The notes beneath the pieces are model-generated. The model searched no databases, was not told the DNA's origin, and worked only from the letters and a program-made list of their open reading frames with translations. A stretch of DNA of 8,103 nucleotides from Proteiniphilum sp. (GTDB lineage: Bacteria > Bacteroidota > Bacteroidia > Bacteroidales > Dysgonomonadaceae). Shown here one piece after another: positions 1 through 7,064 of this stretch. Numbering within the stretch: the stretch's first letter is position 1; each line of letters opens with the position of its first letter. The translations under genes and the position numbers were made by a program. Where the stretch lies: the NCBI GenBank assembly GCA_012728465.1, contig JAAYFB010000381.1, positions 1 to 8,103 on the forward strand, written 5' to 3'.

Positions 1-1395
1 AAGCTTGGAGTATATCATTCAATGATAAATGATAATGAGAGGGCTGAGATATGGATAAAAATGCAATCTGACGAACCTTTTGATGTAGTTATTGGTGTTA
101 GGTCATCTATATTTTTACCTTATCAATCCTTGGGATTAGTTATTGTGGATGAGGAGCACGAAGGGGGATATAAACAGATGGATATTGCTCCGAGATATAA
201 TGCTAGGGACACAGCAATAGTTATGGCACACAACTACAGTGCTAAAGTTCTTTTAGGATCAGCCACTCCATCTATCGAAAGCTATCATAATGCTACAACG
301 GGTAAATATGGTTTGGTGGAAATGCATAATAGGTTTGAGGATATTGAGATGCCTCGCATTGTGCTTGAGAATACCACCGAGCTTCGCAGGAAGAAAATAA
401 TGAAGTCAGTACTCACTCCACTAATGATTGAGAGTATAAATGGAGCACTTGATAGTGGTCAGCAGGTCATCCTTTTCCGAAATAGACGAGGTTTTGCACC
501 AATGCTCGAATGCAAACAATGTGGTTGGGTGCCAAAATGTAAACATTGCGATGTATCGCTCACATATCATAAATATCACCATCAACTAAAGTGCCACTAT
601 TGTAATAGCTCTTACAAAGTAGTTGAGGAGTGTCCAGTTTGTAAAACAAATAGTGTTGAACAGCTTGGGATGGGCACAGAGATGCTAGAACAAGAGGTTG
701 CAAATCTTTTTCCCAATGCAGTGATAGAACGAATGGATACTGATACTACGCGAGGTAAAAATAGTTATGAACGAATAATAAATGACTTTCAGGAGGGACG
801 AACAGATATTTTGGTTGGCACACAGATGTTATCTAAAGGATTAGATTTTGATAATGTAAGTCTTGTAGGAATCATAGCAGCTGATGGATTATTGAATCAT
901 CCCAATTTTAGATCTCACGAGAGGGGTTTTCAGCTAATGATGCAATCAGCGGGTAGAGCAGGGCGTAAAGGGCAACAGGGTAGAGTGGTGATTCAAGCGG
1001 CTGATCCCGAAATAAGCCTATTTAAATATCTGCAAGCCAATGATTATGTTAGCTTTTACTATATGCAGCTTAATGAGCGTAAGTTATTTAATTACCCTCC
1101 TTACACACGATTGATATCTATTGTGTTAAAACATCGTGATGGGGGTGTTGTTGACTCAGGTGCACATTTTTTTGCAAGTGCTTTAAAGCAGTCTCTTGGG
1201 CATATGGTTCTTGGACCCAATGTTCCAGTGATAAGCTATATTAAGAGACAGTATATTCGAGAAGTATTATTGAAATTAGATATTGGCTTGTCTCATATTA
1301 AAGTAAGAGAGCTTATCAGATATGTGGAGCAACAATTTCGTAGCCACGAGAGATTCAAGTATGTGATTCTGAACTATGATGTAGATGTATATTAA
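1..1395 (+). CDS. priA: Primosomal protein N' / replication-restart helicase PriA, C-terminal part (5' end outside window)
   Basis: PriA is a superfamily 2 3'->5' DNA helicase that binds stalled forks and D-loops and reloads the replicative helicase. The frame is open from base 1 (KLGVYHS before the first Met at 22), so the gene starts upstream. The 464 visible residues compare with roughly 800 in the whole family, so the DNA-binding N-terminus and Walker A motif are missing here. Numbering from base 1, I see the Walker B box DEEH (50-53), motif III GSATPS (86-91), motif V GTQMLSKG (273-280) and motif VI QSAGRAGR (315-322). Between helicase lobes lies the PriA-specific zinc region, with all eight cysteines in four CxxC pairs (171/174, 180/183, 198/201, 211/214). 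That feature separates PriA from RecG or other helicases. The C-terminal domain runs to a TAA stop. It is convergent with recQ, 29 bp away, and no damage is visible. Confidence 0.97.
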   Translation, partial: KLGVYHSMINDNERAEIWIKMQSDEPFDVVIGVRSSIFLPYQSLGLVIVDEEHEGGYKQMDIAPRYNARDTAIVMAHNYSAKVLLGSATPSIESYHNATTGKYGLVEMHNRFEDIEMPRIVLENTTELRRKKIMKSVLTPLMIESINGALDSGQQVILFRNRRGFAPMLECKQCGWVPKCKHCDVSLTYHKYHHQLKCHYCNSSYKVVEECPVCKTNSVEQLGMGTEMLEQEVANLFPNAVIERMDTDTTRGKNSYERIINDFQEGRTDILVGTQMLSKGLDFDNVSLVGIIAADGLLNHPNFRSHERGFQLMMQSAGRAGRKGQQGRVVIQAADPEISLFKYLQANDYVSFYYMQLNERKLFNYPPYTRLISIVLKHRDGGVVDSGAHFFASALKQSLGHMVLGPNVPVISYIKRQYIREVLLKLDIGLSHIKVRELIRYVEQQFRSHERFKYVILNYDVDVY

Positions 1396-1424
1396 TTGTG
1401 TAGTAGGATAGAGAAAAAGGGTAA

Positions 1425-3362
1425 CTATCTATCGTCTTCTGGATTAATATCTTTTAGTAAAGCTATCTCATCATCCTGTCTAACCTCCAAAATGCCATTA
1501 TCAATCTGAAACCTTATTACAGCAATTACTTTTTCGGGCTCATGCTCCTTGATGGAGTCAACAAGTGGATTAATTCTTTGTGGTGACTCTTCCTTTAAAG
1601 TACTGTTTATTTGATTTGCTATTTCTAAAAATTCAAAGTTAGTAAGGCCCGATTTATTTCTCTTTAGGCATACATCGCAATTGCCACAGTCTTTAGGGTT
1701 TTTCTCATTAAAATATACCAGTAGCATACGACTTCTACAGAATCTATCATTTTCTGCATAATTGGTCATAGAAGTAATTCGTTTTTCAAATCTATTTTTT
1801 CTATCTTCTAAAACGAGCTTTGGTATAGATACAAATTCAATATCATCTCTTGAAGTAGTGTAAACAATGTAGGGCGTCTTTTTTTGTGGAACATAATCAA
1901 TATACTTTATCTTAGCTAATTGCACCAATGATTGATATATATCATTCTTTGTTTTATTTAGCTTTGTAGCAATAAAGCCCTCATCTATATAAGCATAGTC
2001 GGAAAAAATACCTGAATAGTTTCTTAATATGGTGTATATTATATCGGAGTTATCTTCAGATAGCTTTAAGTTGTACAACTCATCACGATATACAAGAAAT
2101 TTAATGCGCGATCTAACCTCAATGTCTTCCGTATATTCAATATACCCTGCTAGCTCCAATATTTTTAGTGCATGATGTGTTTGAAGAATAGGAAGCTTAT
2201 ATGGGCGACAAAACTCGAAAAGGTCGAAATCGAAAACTCTATTAATACCTGCCCCCACAGCTACTTGAAAGTAATTGCCTAAAGCCTGATATACTCTCTT
2301 AATAAAATCCCTTTTAGGAAAAGAGTCTGAGATTCTTCGTTTCAGTTTTGTGGAGTCTGCTTTGTTGAATAATATAATAGCATAGGACCTTTTGCCATCT
2401 CGTCCTGCTCGTCCTGCTTCCTGGTAATACTCCTCTAATGAGTTTGGCAAATCAGTATGAACAACAATGCGTACATCGGGTTTGTCGATACCCATGCCGA
2501 AGGCGTTAGTGGATACAATTATGCGGCACTCGCCTGACTTCCATTGATTTTGTTTTAATATCTTTTGATCATGCGAAAGCCCTGCATGAAAGAAGTCGGC
2601 CGAGATGTTATTTTCTCTCAATGTAAGTGCTATCTCCTTAGTTTGTGCCCTACTGCGCACATACACAATCCCAGTGCCATCTACAGAGTTTACTATGTGT
2701 ATGAGCTCAGCTATCTTATCCTCCGTGTTCCTAACCACATAAGAGAGATTTTCTCGCTCAAAACTAGTTCTGAATATATTTTTCTTCTTAAATCGAAGTT
2801 TATCTTGAATGTCATTAGCCACCTCCAAAGTGGCAGTTGCAGTAAGTGCTAGAACGGGTACATCGGGTAGTGTATCACGTATATCAGCAATTTTTAGGTA
2901 TGAAGGGCGGAAGTCGTAGCCCCACTGAGATATACAGTGGGACTCGTCAACTACCAATAGGCAAACGTTCATAGCTTGAAGTTTTGCCAAAAATATGTCG
3001 GATGATAATCTTTCGGGGGATACGTATAAGAATTTATAATTGCCAAAGATACAATTCTCGAGTGTGGTAATAATTTCCTGCCTAGTCATGCCCGAGTATA
3101 TGGCAGCAGCCTTGATTCCTAAAGACTTCAAGTTGTCCACTTGATCTTTCATCAAGGCAATGAGAGGAGTCACCACTAAACATATTCCTTCCATTGCCAT
3201 CGTGGGAACCTGAAAAGTGATAGACTTGCCTCCTCCCGTAGGCATTAGGCCGAGTGTATCATTTTTGTTCCATACAGATTCAATGATTTGCTCTTGAAGT
3301 GGTCGAAATGAGCTGTACCCCCAGTATTCTTTCAGAATATCGTGAAATAATGCTGACTTCAT
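1425..3362 (-). CDS. recQ: ATP-dependent 3'->5' DNA helicase RecQ (Bacteroidota type, no HRDC domain)
   Basis: RecQ unwinds duplex ends, gaps and forks for RecF-pathway recombination, with RecJ trimming the released 5' strand. All helicase motifs are intact in the 645 residues: motif 0 FRPLQEQ (19-25), Walker A PTGGGKS (41-47), Ia TPLIALMKDQV (65-75), DESH (139-142) followed by the aromatic-rich loop SQWGYDFRPSY, LTATAT (173-178), motif V around 284-298 and motif VI QEAGRAGRDG (314-323). The zinc cluster is C542, C559, C562, C565, with the same Cx16Cx2Cx2C spacing as E. coli RecQ. It sits about 165 residues later than in E. coli, because a winged-helix-like region (about 345-540) is inserted before it. 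About 80 residues follow and no HRDC domain is recognisable. The ATG at 3362 leaves 16 bp after the recJ stop, with a purine-rich AAAGGG just upstream. It is the second gene of a recJ-recQ operon. Confidence 0.96.
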   Translation of the reverse strand: MKSALFHDILKEYWGYSSFRPLQEQIIESVWNKNDTLGLMPTGGGKSITFQVPTMAMEGICLVVTPLIALMKDQVDNLKSLGIKAAAIYSGMTRQEIITTLENCIFGNYKFLYVSPERLSSDIFLAKLQAMNVCLLVVDESHCISQWGYDFRPSYLKIADIRDTLPDVPVLALTATATLEVANDIQDKLRFKKKNIFRTSFERENLSYVVRNTEDKIAELIHIVNSVDGTGIVYVRSRAQTKEIALTLRENNISADFFHAGLSHDQKILKQNQWKSGECRIIVSTNAFGMGIDKPDVRIVVHTDLPNSLEEYYQEAGRAGRDGKRSYAIILFNKADSTKLKRRISDSFPKRDFIKRVYQALGNYFQVAVGAGINRVFDFDLFEFCRPYKLPILQTHHALKILELAGYIEYTEDIEVRSRIKFLVYRDELYNLKLSEDNSDIIYTILRNYSGIFSDYAYIDEGFIATKLNKTKNDIYQSLVQLAKIKYIDYVPQKKTPYIVYTTSRDDIEFVSIPKLVLEDRKNRFEKRITSMTNYAENDRFCRSRMLLVYFNEKNPKDCGNCDVCLKRNKSGLTNFEFLEIANQINSTLKEESPQRINPLVDSIKEHEPEKVIAVIRFQIDNGILEVRQDDEIALLKDINPEDDR

Positions 3363-3378
3363 ATCCCTTTCTTTCTTT

Positions 3379-5112
3379 TTAATCTTGCACTGATGGCTTA
3401 TCTTTAATATCCTTTATCATCAATTGAGTATATGACTTGGCTCCATGTTTGTTTTCTTCAATTGTGTAGCATATATCAACTGGTTGCTTTTCTTTTATTC
3501 TTTTGAAATGAGAATCGGAGCTAAATGCAATTGCTTGAATGGGTGTTTCTATGCTTTTGTCCACCAGTTCGAGCTTGATGTGATGAAACCCTCTTCCTAC
3601 AAGTTTACTGCCACCAGAGTCATATACATTTTGAGTTACGAACAATGGGTCGGCATTCTCAGGTCCAAATGGACTGAATAGAGCTAAGTCTTGAACAAAT
3701 TTAGGTGTTATCTTATCAAGTTGGATGTAGGCGTCAATAATTATTTGAGGTTGCATCATTTTTGATTCAATCTCTTTGAATGAAATGTGCTCGAAACGGC
3801 GTTTAAATTCGGGAAAGTTTTCCTCCTTCAAGGTAAGTCCCGCAGCATATGTGTGGCCACCAAAGTTTTCAAGAATGTCACTACATGACTCAATAGCTTT
3901 ATACACATCAAAATTGTTTGCCGAACGAGCCGAACCAGATATCGTGTCGCCTGATTTTGTTAGTATCACAGCTGGTCTGTAATACTTTTCAGTGAGTCTG
4001 GATGCAACAATTCCTATAATGCCTTTGTGCCAATCCTCGTTGTATATAACAATGCTTTTGTAATCATTGTTTCGAAGCACAGTGTCAACATACTCGAAAG
4101 CCTCGTCTGTGATCTTTTTATCTAGTTCGCGTCTGTCCTCATTATATTTGTCTATCGCAAGTGCCTTTTTTCTAGCCTGTGGCATATCGTTGGCAAGCAT
4201 GAGTTCTACCGCTTCCTTGCCATTCATCATTCGCCCCGAGGCATTTATGCGTGGTCCTATTTTAAATGCGATGTCATTTACAGATATGTCTCGTTTGTTG
4301 AGTCCACAGATATCTATAATGCCCCTTAGCCCATGGCTTGGATTAGAGTTCAATTGCTTCAAGCCATAGTGCATTAGCACTCGGTTCTCACCAGTTATTG
4401 GCACAATGTCGGCTGCGATACTTACCGCAACCAAGTCTAATAGATGCTCAATTTCTGAGAACTCAAACCCATTTCTAATACTAAAGGCGTGCACTAACTT
4501 GAAGCCCACACCGCATCCCGATAGTTCGCTGTATGGGTAAATAGAGTCCTCACGTTTGGCATCCACCACCGCTACAGCATCGGGCAATACTTCGCCTGGC
4601 ATGTGATGGTCGCATATAATAAAGTCAATACCTTTTTCTTTGGCGTACGCCACTTTTTCTACGGCTTTTATTCCGCAATCTAGCGAAATAATAAGCTTTA
4701 CATCTGTATTCAGAGCATAATCAATTCCTTGAACCGATATGCCGTACCCTTCATCTTTCCTGTCAGGAATGTAATAATCAATATTATTGGTTATTTTCCT
4801 TAAAAACTTAAAAACCAACGAAACCGCTGTCGTTCCATCTACATCATAATCTCCATAGACCAAAATACGCTCTTTGTTGCCCAATGCTTTCTCGATGCGC
4901 TTGATAGCTTTTTCCATATCGGGCATAAGAAAGGGATCGTGCAGATGCTCTAGGCTGGGGTTCAGGAACTTGTCAGCTTCATCAACGCTTGTGATACCTC
5001 TCTTCACTAGTACTTCTGCGAGTATGGGGTCTATTTTTATTTCTTTCGTTAGTTCATTTAGTTTATTTTTTTGGTCGGTTGTTAGGGTTAGATAATTCCA
5101 TTTATAGGTCAT
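3379..5112 (-). CDS. recJ: Single-stranded-DNA-specific 5'->3' exonuclease RecJ
   Basis: RecJ is a Mn2+/Mg2+-dependent DHH-family nuclease that degrades single-stranded DNA 5'->3' during recombination, gap repair and mismatch repair. The 577 residues equal the usual bacterial length. DHH-domain motifs are complete: GDYDVDG (87-93), DCG (145-147), CDHH (167-170), SGCGVGFKL (198-206) and DIVP (235-238). Next comes the connecting region GPRINASGR (286-294), then the DHHA1 domain with GIIGIVASRL (364-373) and the substrate-binding GGHTYAAG (418-425), then an OB-fold tail with FGPENADPLF (482-491). The start at 5112 (MTYKWNYL) gives the N-terminus typical of Bacteroidales RecJ. The bases before it are A-rich with no Shine-Dalgarno, as usual in this phylum. 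It is the first gene of an operon with recQ, 16 bp downstream. Two inverted repeats lie within 90 bp upstream of the start. Confidence 0.97.
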   Translation of the reverse strand: MTYKWNYLTLTTDQKNKLNELTKEIKIDPILAEVLVKRGITSVDEADKFLNPSLEHLHDPFLMPDMEKAIKRIEKALGNKERILVYGDYDVDGTTAVSLVFKFLRKITNNIDYYIPDRKDEGYGISVQGIDYALNTDVKLIISLDCGIKAVEKVAYAKEKGIDFIICDHHMPGEVLPDAVAVVDAKREDSIYPYSELSGCGVGFKLVHAFSIRNGFEFSEIEHLLDLVAVSIAADIVPITGENRVLMHYGLKQLNSNPSHGLRGIIDICGLNKRDISVNDIAFKIGPRINASGRMMNGKEAVELMLANDMPQARKKALAIDKYNEDRRELDKKITDEAFEYVDTVLRNNDYKSIVIYNEDWHKGIIGIVASRLTEKYYRPAVILTKSGDTISGSARSANNFDVYKAIESCSDILENFGGHTYAAGLTLKEENFPEFKRRFEHISFKEIESKMMQPQIIIDAYIQLDKITPKFVQDLALFSPFGPENADPLFVTQNVYDSGGSKLVGRGFHHIKLELVDKSIETPIQAIAFSSDSHFKRIKEKQPVDICYTIEENKHGAKSYTQLMIKDIKDKPSVQD

Positions 5113-5140
5113 TTATATTATTGTTTTTTTTGCTTTGGAA

Positions 5141-5156
5141 ACCAGATTGATCTGGT
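5141..5156. promoter_or_regulatory. 16-bp palindrome ACCAGAT-TG-ATCTGGT upstream of recJ (possible operator)
   Basis: Perfect 7-bp arms ACCAGAT and ATCTGGT surround a TG centre, 28 bp upstream of the recJ ATG. The compact symmetry in otherwise A/T-rich DNA is what a dimeric repressor site looks like, but no regulator is identified. It could equally be a hairpin in the recJ leader RNA. There is no following T-tract in either direction, so it is not an intrinsic terminator. Confidence 0.35.
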
Positions 5157-5160
5157 GAAT

Positions 5161-5202
5161 ATGGTAGCTCTCAGCCTCTTATTTATAAAGCTCTGCTACC
5201 AT
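5161..5202. repeat. 8-bp inverted repeat ATGGTAGC...GCTACCAT upstream of recJ
   Basis: Perfect arms at 5161-5168 and 5195-5202 are separated by 26 bp. It directly abuts the 16-bp palindrome at 5141-5156, so the recJ leader or promoter zone carries two stacked inverted repeats. It may form a stem in the recJ-recQ 5' untranslated RNA or be a split operator; the sequence does not decide. Confidence 0.3.
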
Positions 5203-5720
5203 GCCTGGCGATTAATATGTACACCAACGGCAAACTAATCTGTAAAGTTATATAAAAACTTTCAAGATGCGATGTTTTTAGTGGTTTATTTTTTAGTGCA
5301 GATTGTGATGGTGTGAAGTATAATTGTGCGATTGTGTAATTTCTAGTATTGTTGCATTGCTCTAGTATTATATCAGTATAGCATATAATCGTTCTTGTAG
5401 GGTGATGATTGGGCAGTAGTAGCAAGTATATGATTGTATTAGTAATATTGTTTTAGATCTGTAAGCGATGGAATTAAAATGTTATGTTAGAATAAAATTA
5501 AATTTTGAAAAAATATTGAGAGAATTGTTTCAAAATGTTTAAAGACTCCGAACCATTCTTTCCGCTCTGCCGTTATATATAGATCTAGTGAGAAAATATG
5601 TTTTTTTCATTTTATTGCATTTCATTAATGGTGTTTGAACTATATTATACTTCGATAGTCTTAAATGAATTGAGATGTGGTTTTAATAGTGTTAAAAAAT
5701 GCATTGTTTGATAGAAAAGT

Positions 5721-5751
5721 TTTGTTATAGCAAATATTTTTACTATATTTG
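5721..5751 (+). promoter_or_regulatory. Bacteroidota sigma-A-type promoter, TTTG-N19-TATATTTG
   Basis: The -33 element TTTG (5721-5724) and the -7 element TATATTTG (5744-5751) are exactly 19 bp apart. This matches the known Bacteroidota housekeeping consensus TTTG/TANNTTTG fully. Transcription would begin around 5757-5760 and run rightward. No recognisable gene lies downstream, only short frames, hairpins and then the oppositely oriented gene at 7064-6147. It is the clearest promoter in the window. Confidence 0.6.
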
Positions 5752-5764
5752 TATCATTGATAAA

Positions 5765-5802
5765 AGAGCTAAAGATTAAGAAATATTTTTTCTATCAGCT
5801 CT
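5765..5802 (+). other. Leader hairpin just after the 5721-5751 promoter
   Basis: AGAGCT (5765-5770) pairs with AGCTCT (5797-5802). Inside the loop AGAAA (5779-5783) pairs with TTTCT (5789-5793), giving a nested two-part stem. It would form in the first 50 nt of the RNA made from the promoter at 5721-5751. It is short and A/U-rich, so its stability is modest. Confidence 0.3.
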
Positions 5803-5829
5803 ATTGAGTGAGGAAAGGCGGACAGATGT

Positions 5830-5883
5830 ATGAAAAACAAGAAGGATATGGTGATAGACTTCTTAAAAATGATTTATAACTAA
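5830..5883 (+). CDS. Possible small ORF of 17 codons (MKNKKDMVIDFLKMIYN)
   Basis: Lying 70-80 bp after a strong promoter, this frame has an ATG preceded by GAGGAAAGG (5810-5818), a Shine-Dalgarno-like stretch 11 nt before the start. An overlapping ATG at 5826 in another frame, 7 nt after that site, gives an equally short peptide (MYEKQEGYGDRLLKNDL, stop at 5877-5879). The 5830 version has a basic start followed by a mixed hydrophobic stretch. I recognise no family. It could be a leader peptide, a small protein or chance. The support is purely positional. Confidence 0.2.
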   Translation: MKNKKDMVIDFLKMIYN

Positions 5884-5890
5884 ATTATAA

Positions 5891-6073
5891 TTGTATGGAG
5901 TGACTAATTTAAATGCTGAATCTACCTTGCGTACTAGTATTAACTATTTAAAAAGGGAAAATTATTTATCAGCAGTAGATTCAGTATTTAATCTTCATCA
6001 GTACATCACGAGAGCTATTGATTTTATAATCCGCGCTCTCTGTAGAATTAAAAAAATATACTCAAAGAAATAA
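5891..6073 (+). CDS. Possible 60-codon ORF, TTG start only, function unknown
   Basis: The frame is open from immediately after a stop (5888-5890) to TAA at 6071-6073, with TTG at 5891 as its only usable start and no internal ATG. The product is helix-prone and ends in a basic stretch (RIKKIYSKK). It shares the orientation of the promoter at 5721-5751. Against it: no Shine-Dalgarno, a rare start codon, no recognisable homology, and a 17-bp inverted repeat inside it (5909-5991) that suits structured RNA better than coding sequence. It may also be the remnant of a decayed gene. Confidence 0.18.
   Translation: MYGVTNLNAESTLRTSINYLKRENYLSAVDSVFNLHQYITRAIDFIIRALCRIKKIYSKK
5909..5991. repeat. 17-bp inverted repeat with 49-bp loop
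   Basis: The left arm TTAAATGCTGAATCTAC (5909-5925) is complementary to the right arm GTAGATTCAGTATTTAA (5975-5991) at 16 of 17 positions. The exception becomes a G-U pair in the plus-strand RNA. No T-tract follows on either strand, so it is not a simple terminator. It lies downstream of the promoter at 5721-5751 and could be the core stem of a small RNA or the ends of a tiny non-autonomous element. Confidence 0.5.
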
Positions 6074-6104
6074 AAAAAGGATCGCGCCCTCGCATACACG
6101 ATCC
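6072..6104 (-). terminator. Rho-independent terminator of the 305-residue gene
   Basis: On the minus strand GGATCGTGT (6104-6096) pairs with GCGCGATCC (6087-6079), a 9-bp stem with two G-U pairs and an 8-nt loop. Seven T residues follow (6078-6072). It starts about 42 nt after the stop of the minus-strand gene at 6147. The T-tract exists only in this direction, so it does not end forward transcripts from 5721-5751. Confidence 0.8.
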
Positions 6105-6146
6105 CTTAGGTAGCTACAGCTTATCCATTAGGCTAGAAACGAAATG

Positions 6147-7064
6147 TTAAGCAGTAGCAGAAGATGTGACGTTGTCGCCATTGTTACTGGTGCTTTTGTC
6201 TTCATTTCCCGAATCTTGCGATTCAGTTTCTGTAGATTCAGTACCAGGCAAATTATCACTGTTGGCAGTGCTGGTAACACTTGCCGCTTTAGTGGGTTTT
6301 GCTTTAGCGACTTCATCATTAGGATTATTCTCGGATTTATTCGTGATTCGCATTTTGTATGCGGCATGAAAATCTCCGAGATTTTTCTTTAATCCTAGAT
6401 AGAGTTCTTCATATTCCTCAATGCCATTCCATTGGATCGAAATAGATAGAACTCGTTCGAAGTTTCTAAGACTATTATATGCCTCGTTCATGATTGAGGT
6501 TTTTTCTGTTAAGGACATATTGCTTGTCCCAAATAGAATGTTGTTTTCAACATTAATTTTCTCGAATTCTTTATTCGTTTCAATTAAAATTGAAGCATAG
6601 CCACTAAGATCTAAATCTACCAACACTTTGCCTATTTCCTCCCTCTGAGTAACGTCGATTTCCATGATATTAATATATCTTGTCAATCTATTGTGAGAGT
6701 AATAAGGCATTCTTGGTGCAATTTCGTATATCCAATTAAGGAATATCTTAGCATTTATGACCTCTTGCTCAATTGGAGATGTAAGCATCGATTTCGATTT
6801 GCTTATCATCGTACGCAATGTTTTAATGCGTTTCGAGTTAAGCCTCTTAATCTCCTCAGTGAGCTTCATTTTTCGAGCATATCGTCTTATAGGCTCTAGA
6901 GTTTGCAACTGGTTGAGCAGCTTTTGAGCAGCTTCTATTAAAAACGTGTCGTTAATGTCTTCTGGCATCGTTTCCGATATTGTTGCGCCAATATTGAACA
7001 TTAACTGTGGGAACTCTGCAATATCTAACTTGCGAGTCCATCCGATATTAAGTTTATATTCCAT
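6147..7064 (-). CDS. Hypothetical protein, DUF6261-like, with low-complexity C-terminal tail
   Basis: This 305-residue protein has no signal peptide, no membrane segment and no catalytic motif I recognise. Residues about 1-240 are predicted by eye to be almost entirely helical, rich in Lys/Glu/Leu/Ile. The layout (an N-terminal region ending in many charged helices, then an EYEELYLGLKKNLGDFHAAYK-like helix) resembles the DUF6261 family of Bacteroidales, whose function is unknown. I hold that assignment only moderately. Residues 241-305 are a compositional outlier dominated by Ser, Thr, Asn, Asp and Glu and look disordered. The ATG at 7064 follows an A-rich leader without Shine-Dalgarno. It is a single-gene unit: a terminator lies about 42 nt downstream and the 7065-7746 non-coding region separates it from the next gene. 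Confidence 0.75.
   Translation of the reverse strand: MEYKLNIGWTRKLDIAEFPQLMFNIGATISETMPEDINDTFLIEAAQKLLNQLQTLEPIRRYARKMKLTEEIKRLNSKRIKTLRTMISKSKSMLTSPIEQEVINAKIFLNWIYEIAPRMPYYSHNRLTRYINIMEIDVTQREEIGKVLVDLDLSGYASILIETNKEFEKINVENNILFGTSNMSLTEKTSIMNEAYNSLRNFERVLSISIQWNGIEEYEELYLGLKKNLGDFHAAYKMRITNKSENNPNDEVAKAKPTKAASVTSTANSDNLPGTESTETESQDSGNEDKSTSNNGDNVTSSATA

Larger units (their letters stand above)
5113..5720. other. AT-rich intergenic region upstream of recJ, no gene supported
   Basis: About 600 bp with very high A/T content lies between the recJ start and the forward promoter at 5721. The only long open frame (minus strand, 5425-5183, 80 codons) has a His/Thr/Tyr/Ile-rich composition, no recognisable motif and no start signal, so I treat it as chance. 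The recJ-recQ promoter must lie here, reading leftward. I could not find a full minus-strand TTTG/TANNTTTG pair; the nearest partial -7 match is TTAGTTTG (complement of 5229-5236). The two inverted repeats nearest recJ are listed separately. Confidence 0.6.

Noticed and set aside
1..6. HindIII site AAGCTT at the very first bases, suggesting a cloning boundary
   Set aside because: The same site also occurs at 2193-2198 and 4693-4698, and priA reads through it without disruption; no biological meaning can be drawn.
1396..1424. Bidirectional terminator between priA and recQ
   Set aside because: Only a 5-bp GATAG/CTATC pairing with a long loop and no T-tract is present; too weak to call.
5183..5425. 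80-codon minus-strand open frame between recJ and the 5721 promoter
   Set aside because: Unbalanced His/Thr/Tyr/Ile composition, no motif, no start signal, and it overlaps the inverted-repeat zone that should hold the recJ promoter. Treated as a chance frame.
5806..5826. RNase P RNA-like segment (GAGGAAAGGCGGACA)
   Set aside because: Only the short GAGGAAAG block resembles the conserved core; the second conserved region and overall length are not present.
6081..6137. tRNA or tRNA remnant on the minus strand (TAGCCTAATGGATAAGCT resembles a D-arm)
   Set aside because: No matching acceptor stem, no anticodon stem and no T-arm GTTCGA sequence; the 3' half is better explained as the terminator hairpin.
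6128..6392. Three other open frames (two plus, one minus) over the 3' end of the DUF6261-like gene
   Set aside because: They are shadows created by the low-complexity Ser/Thr/Asp tail; the 305-codon frame has the continuous helical protein and the terminator.
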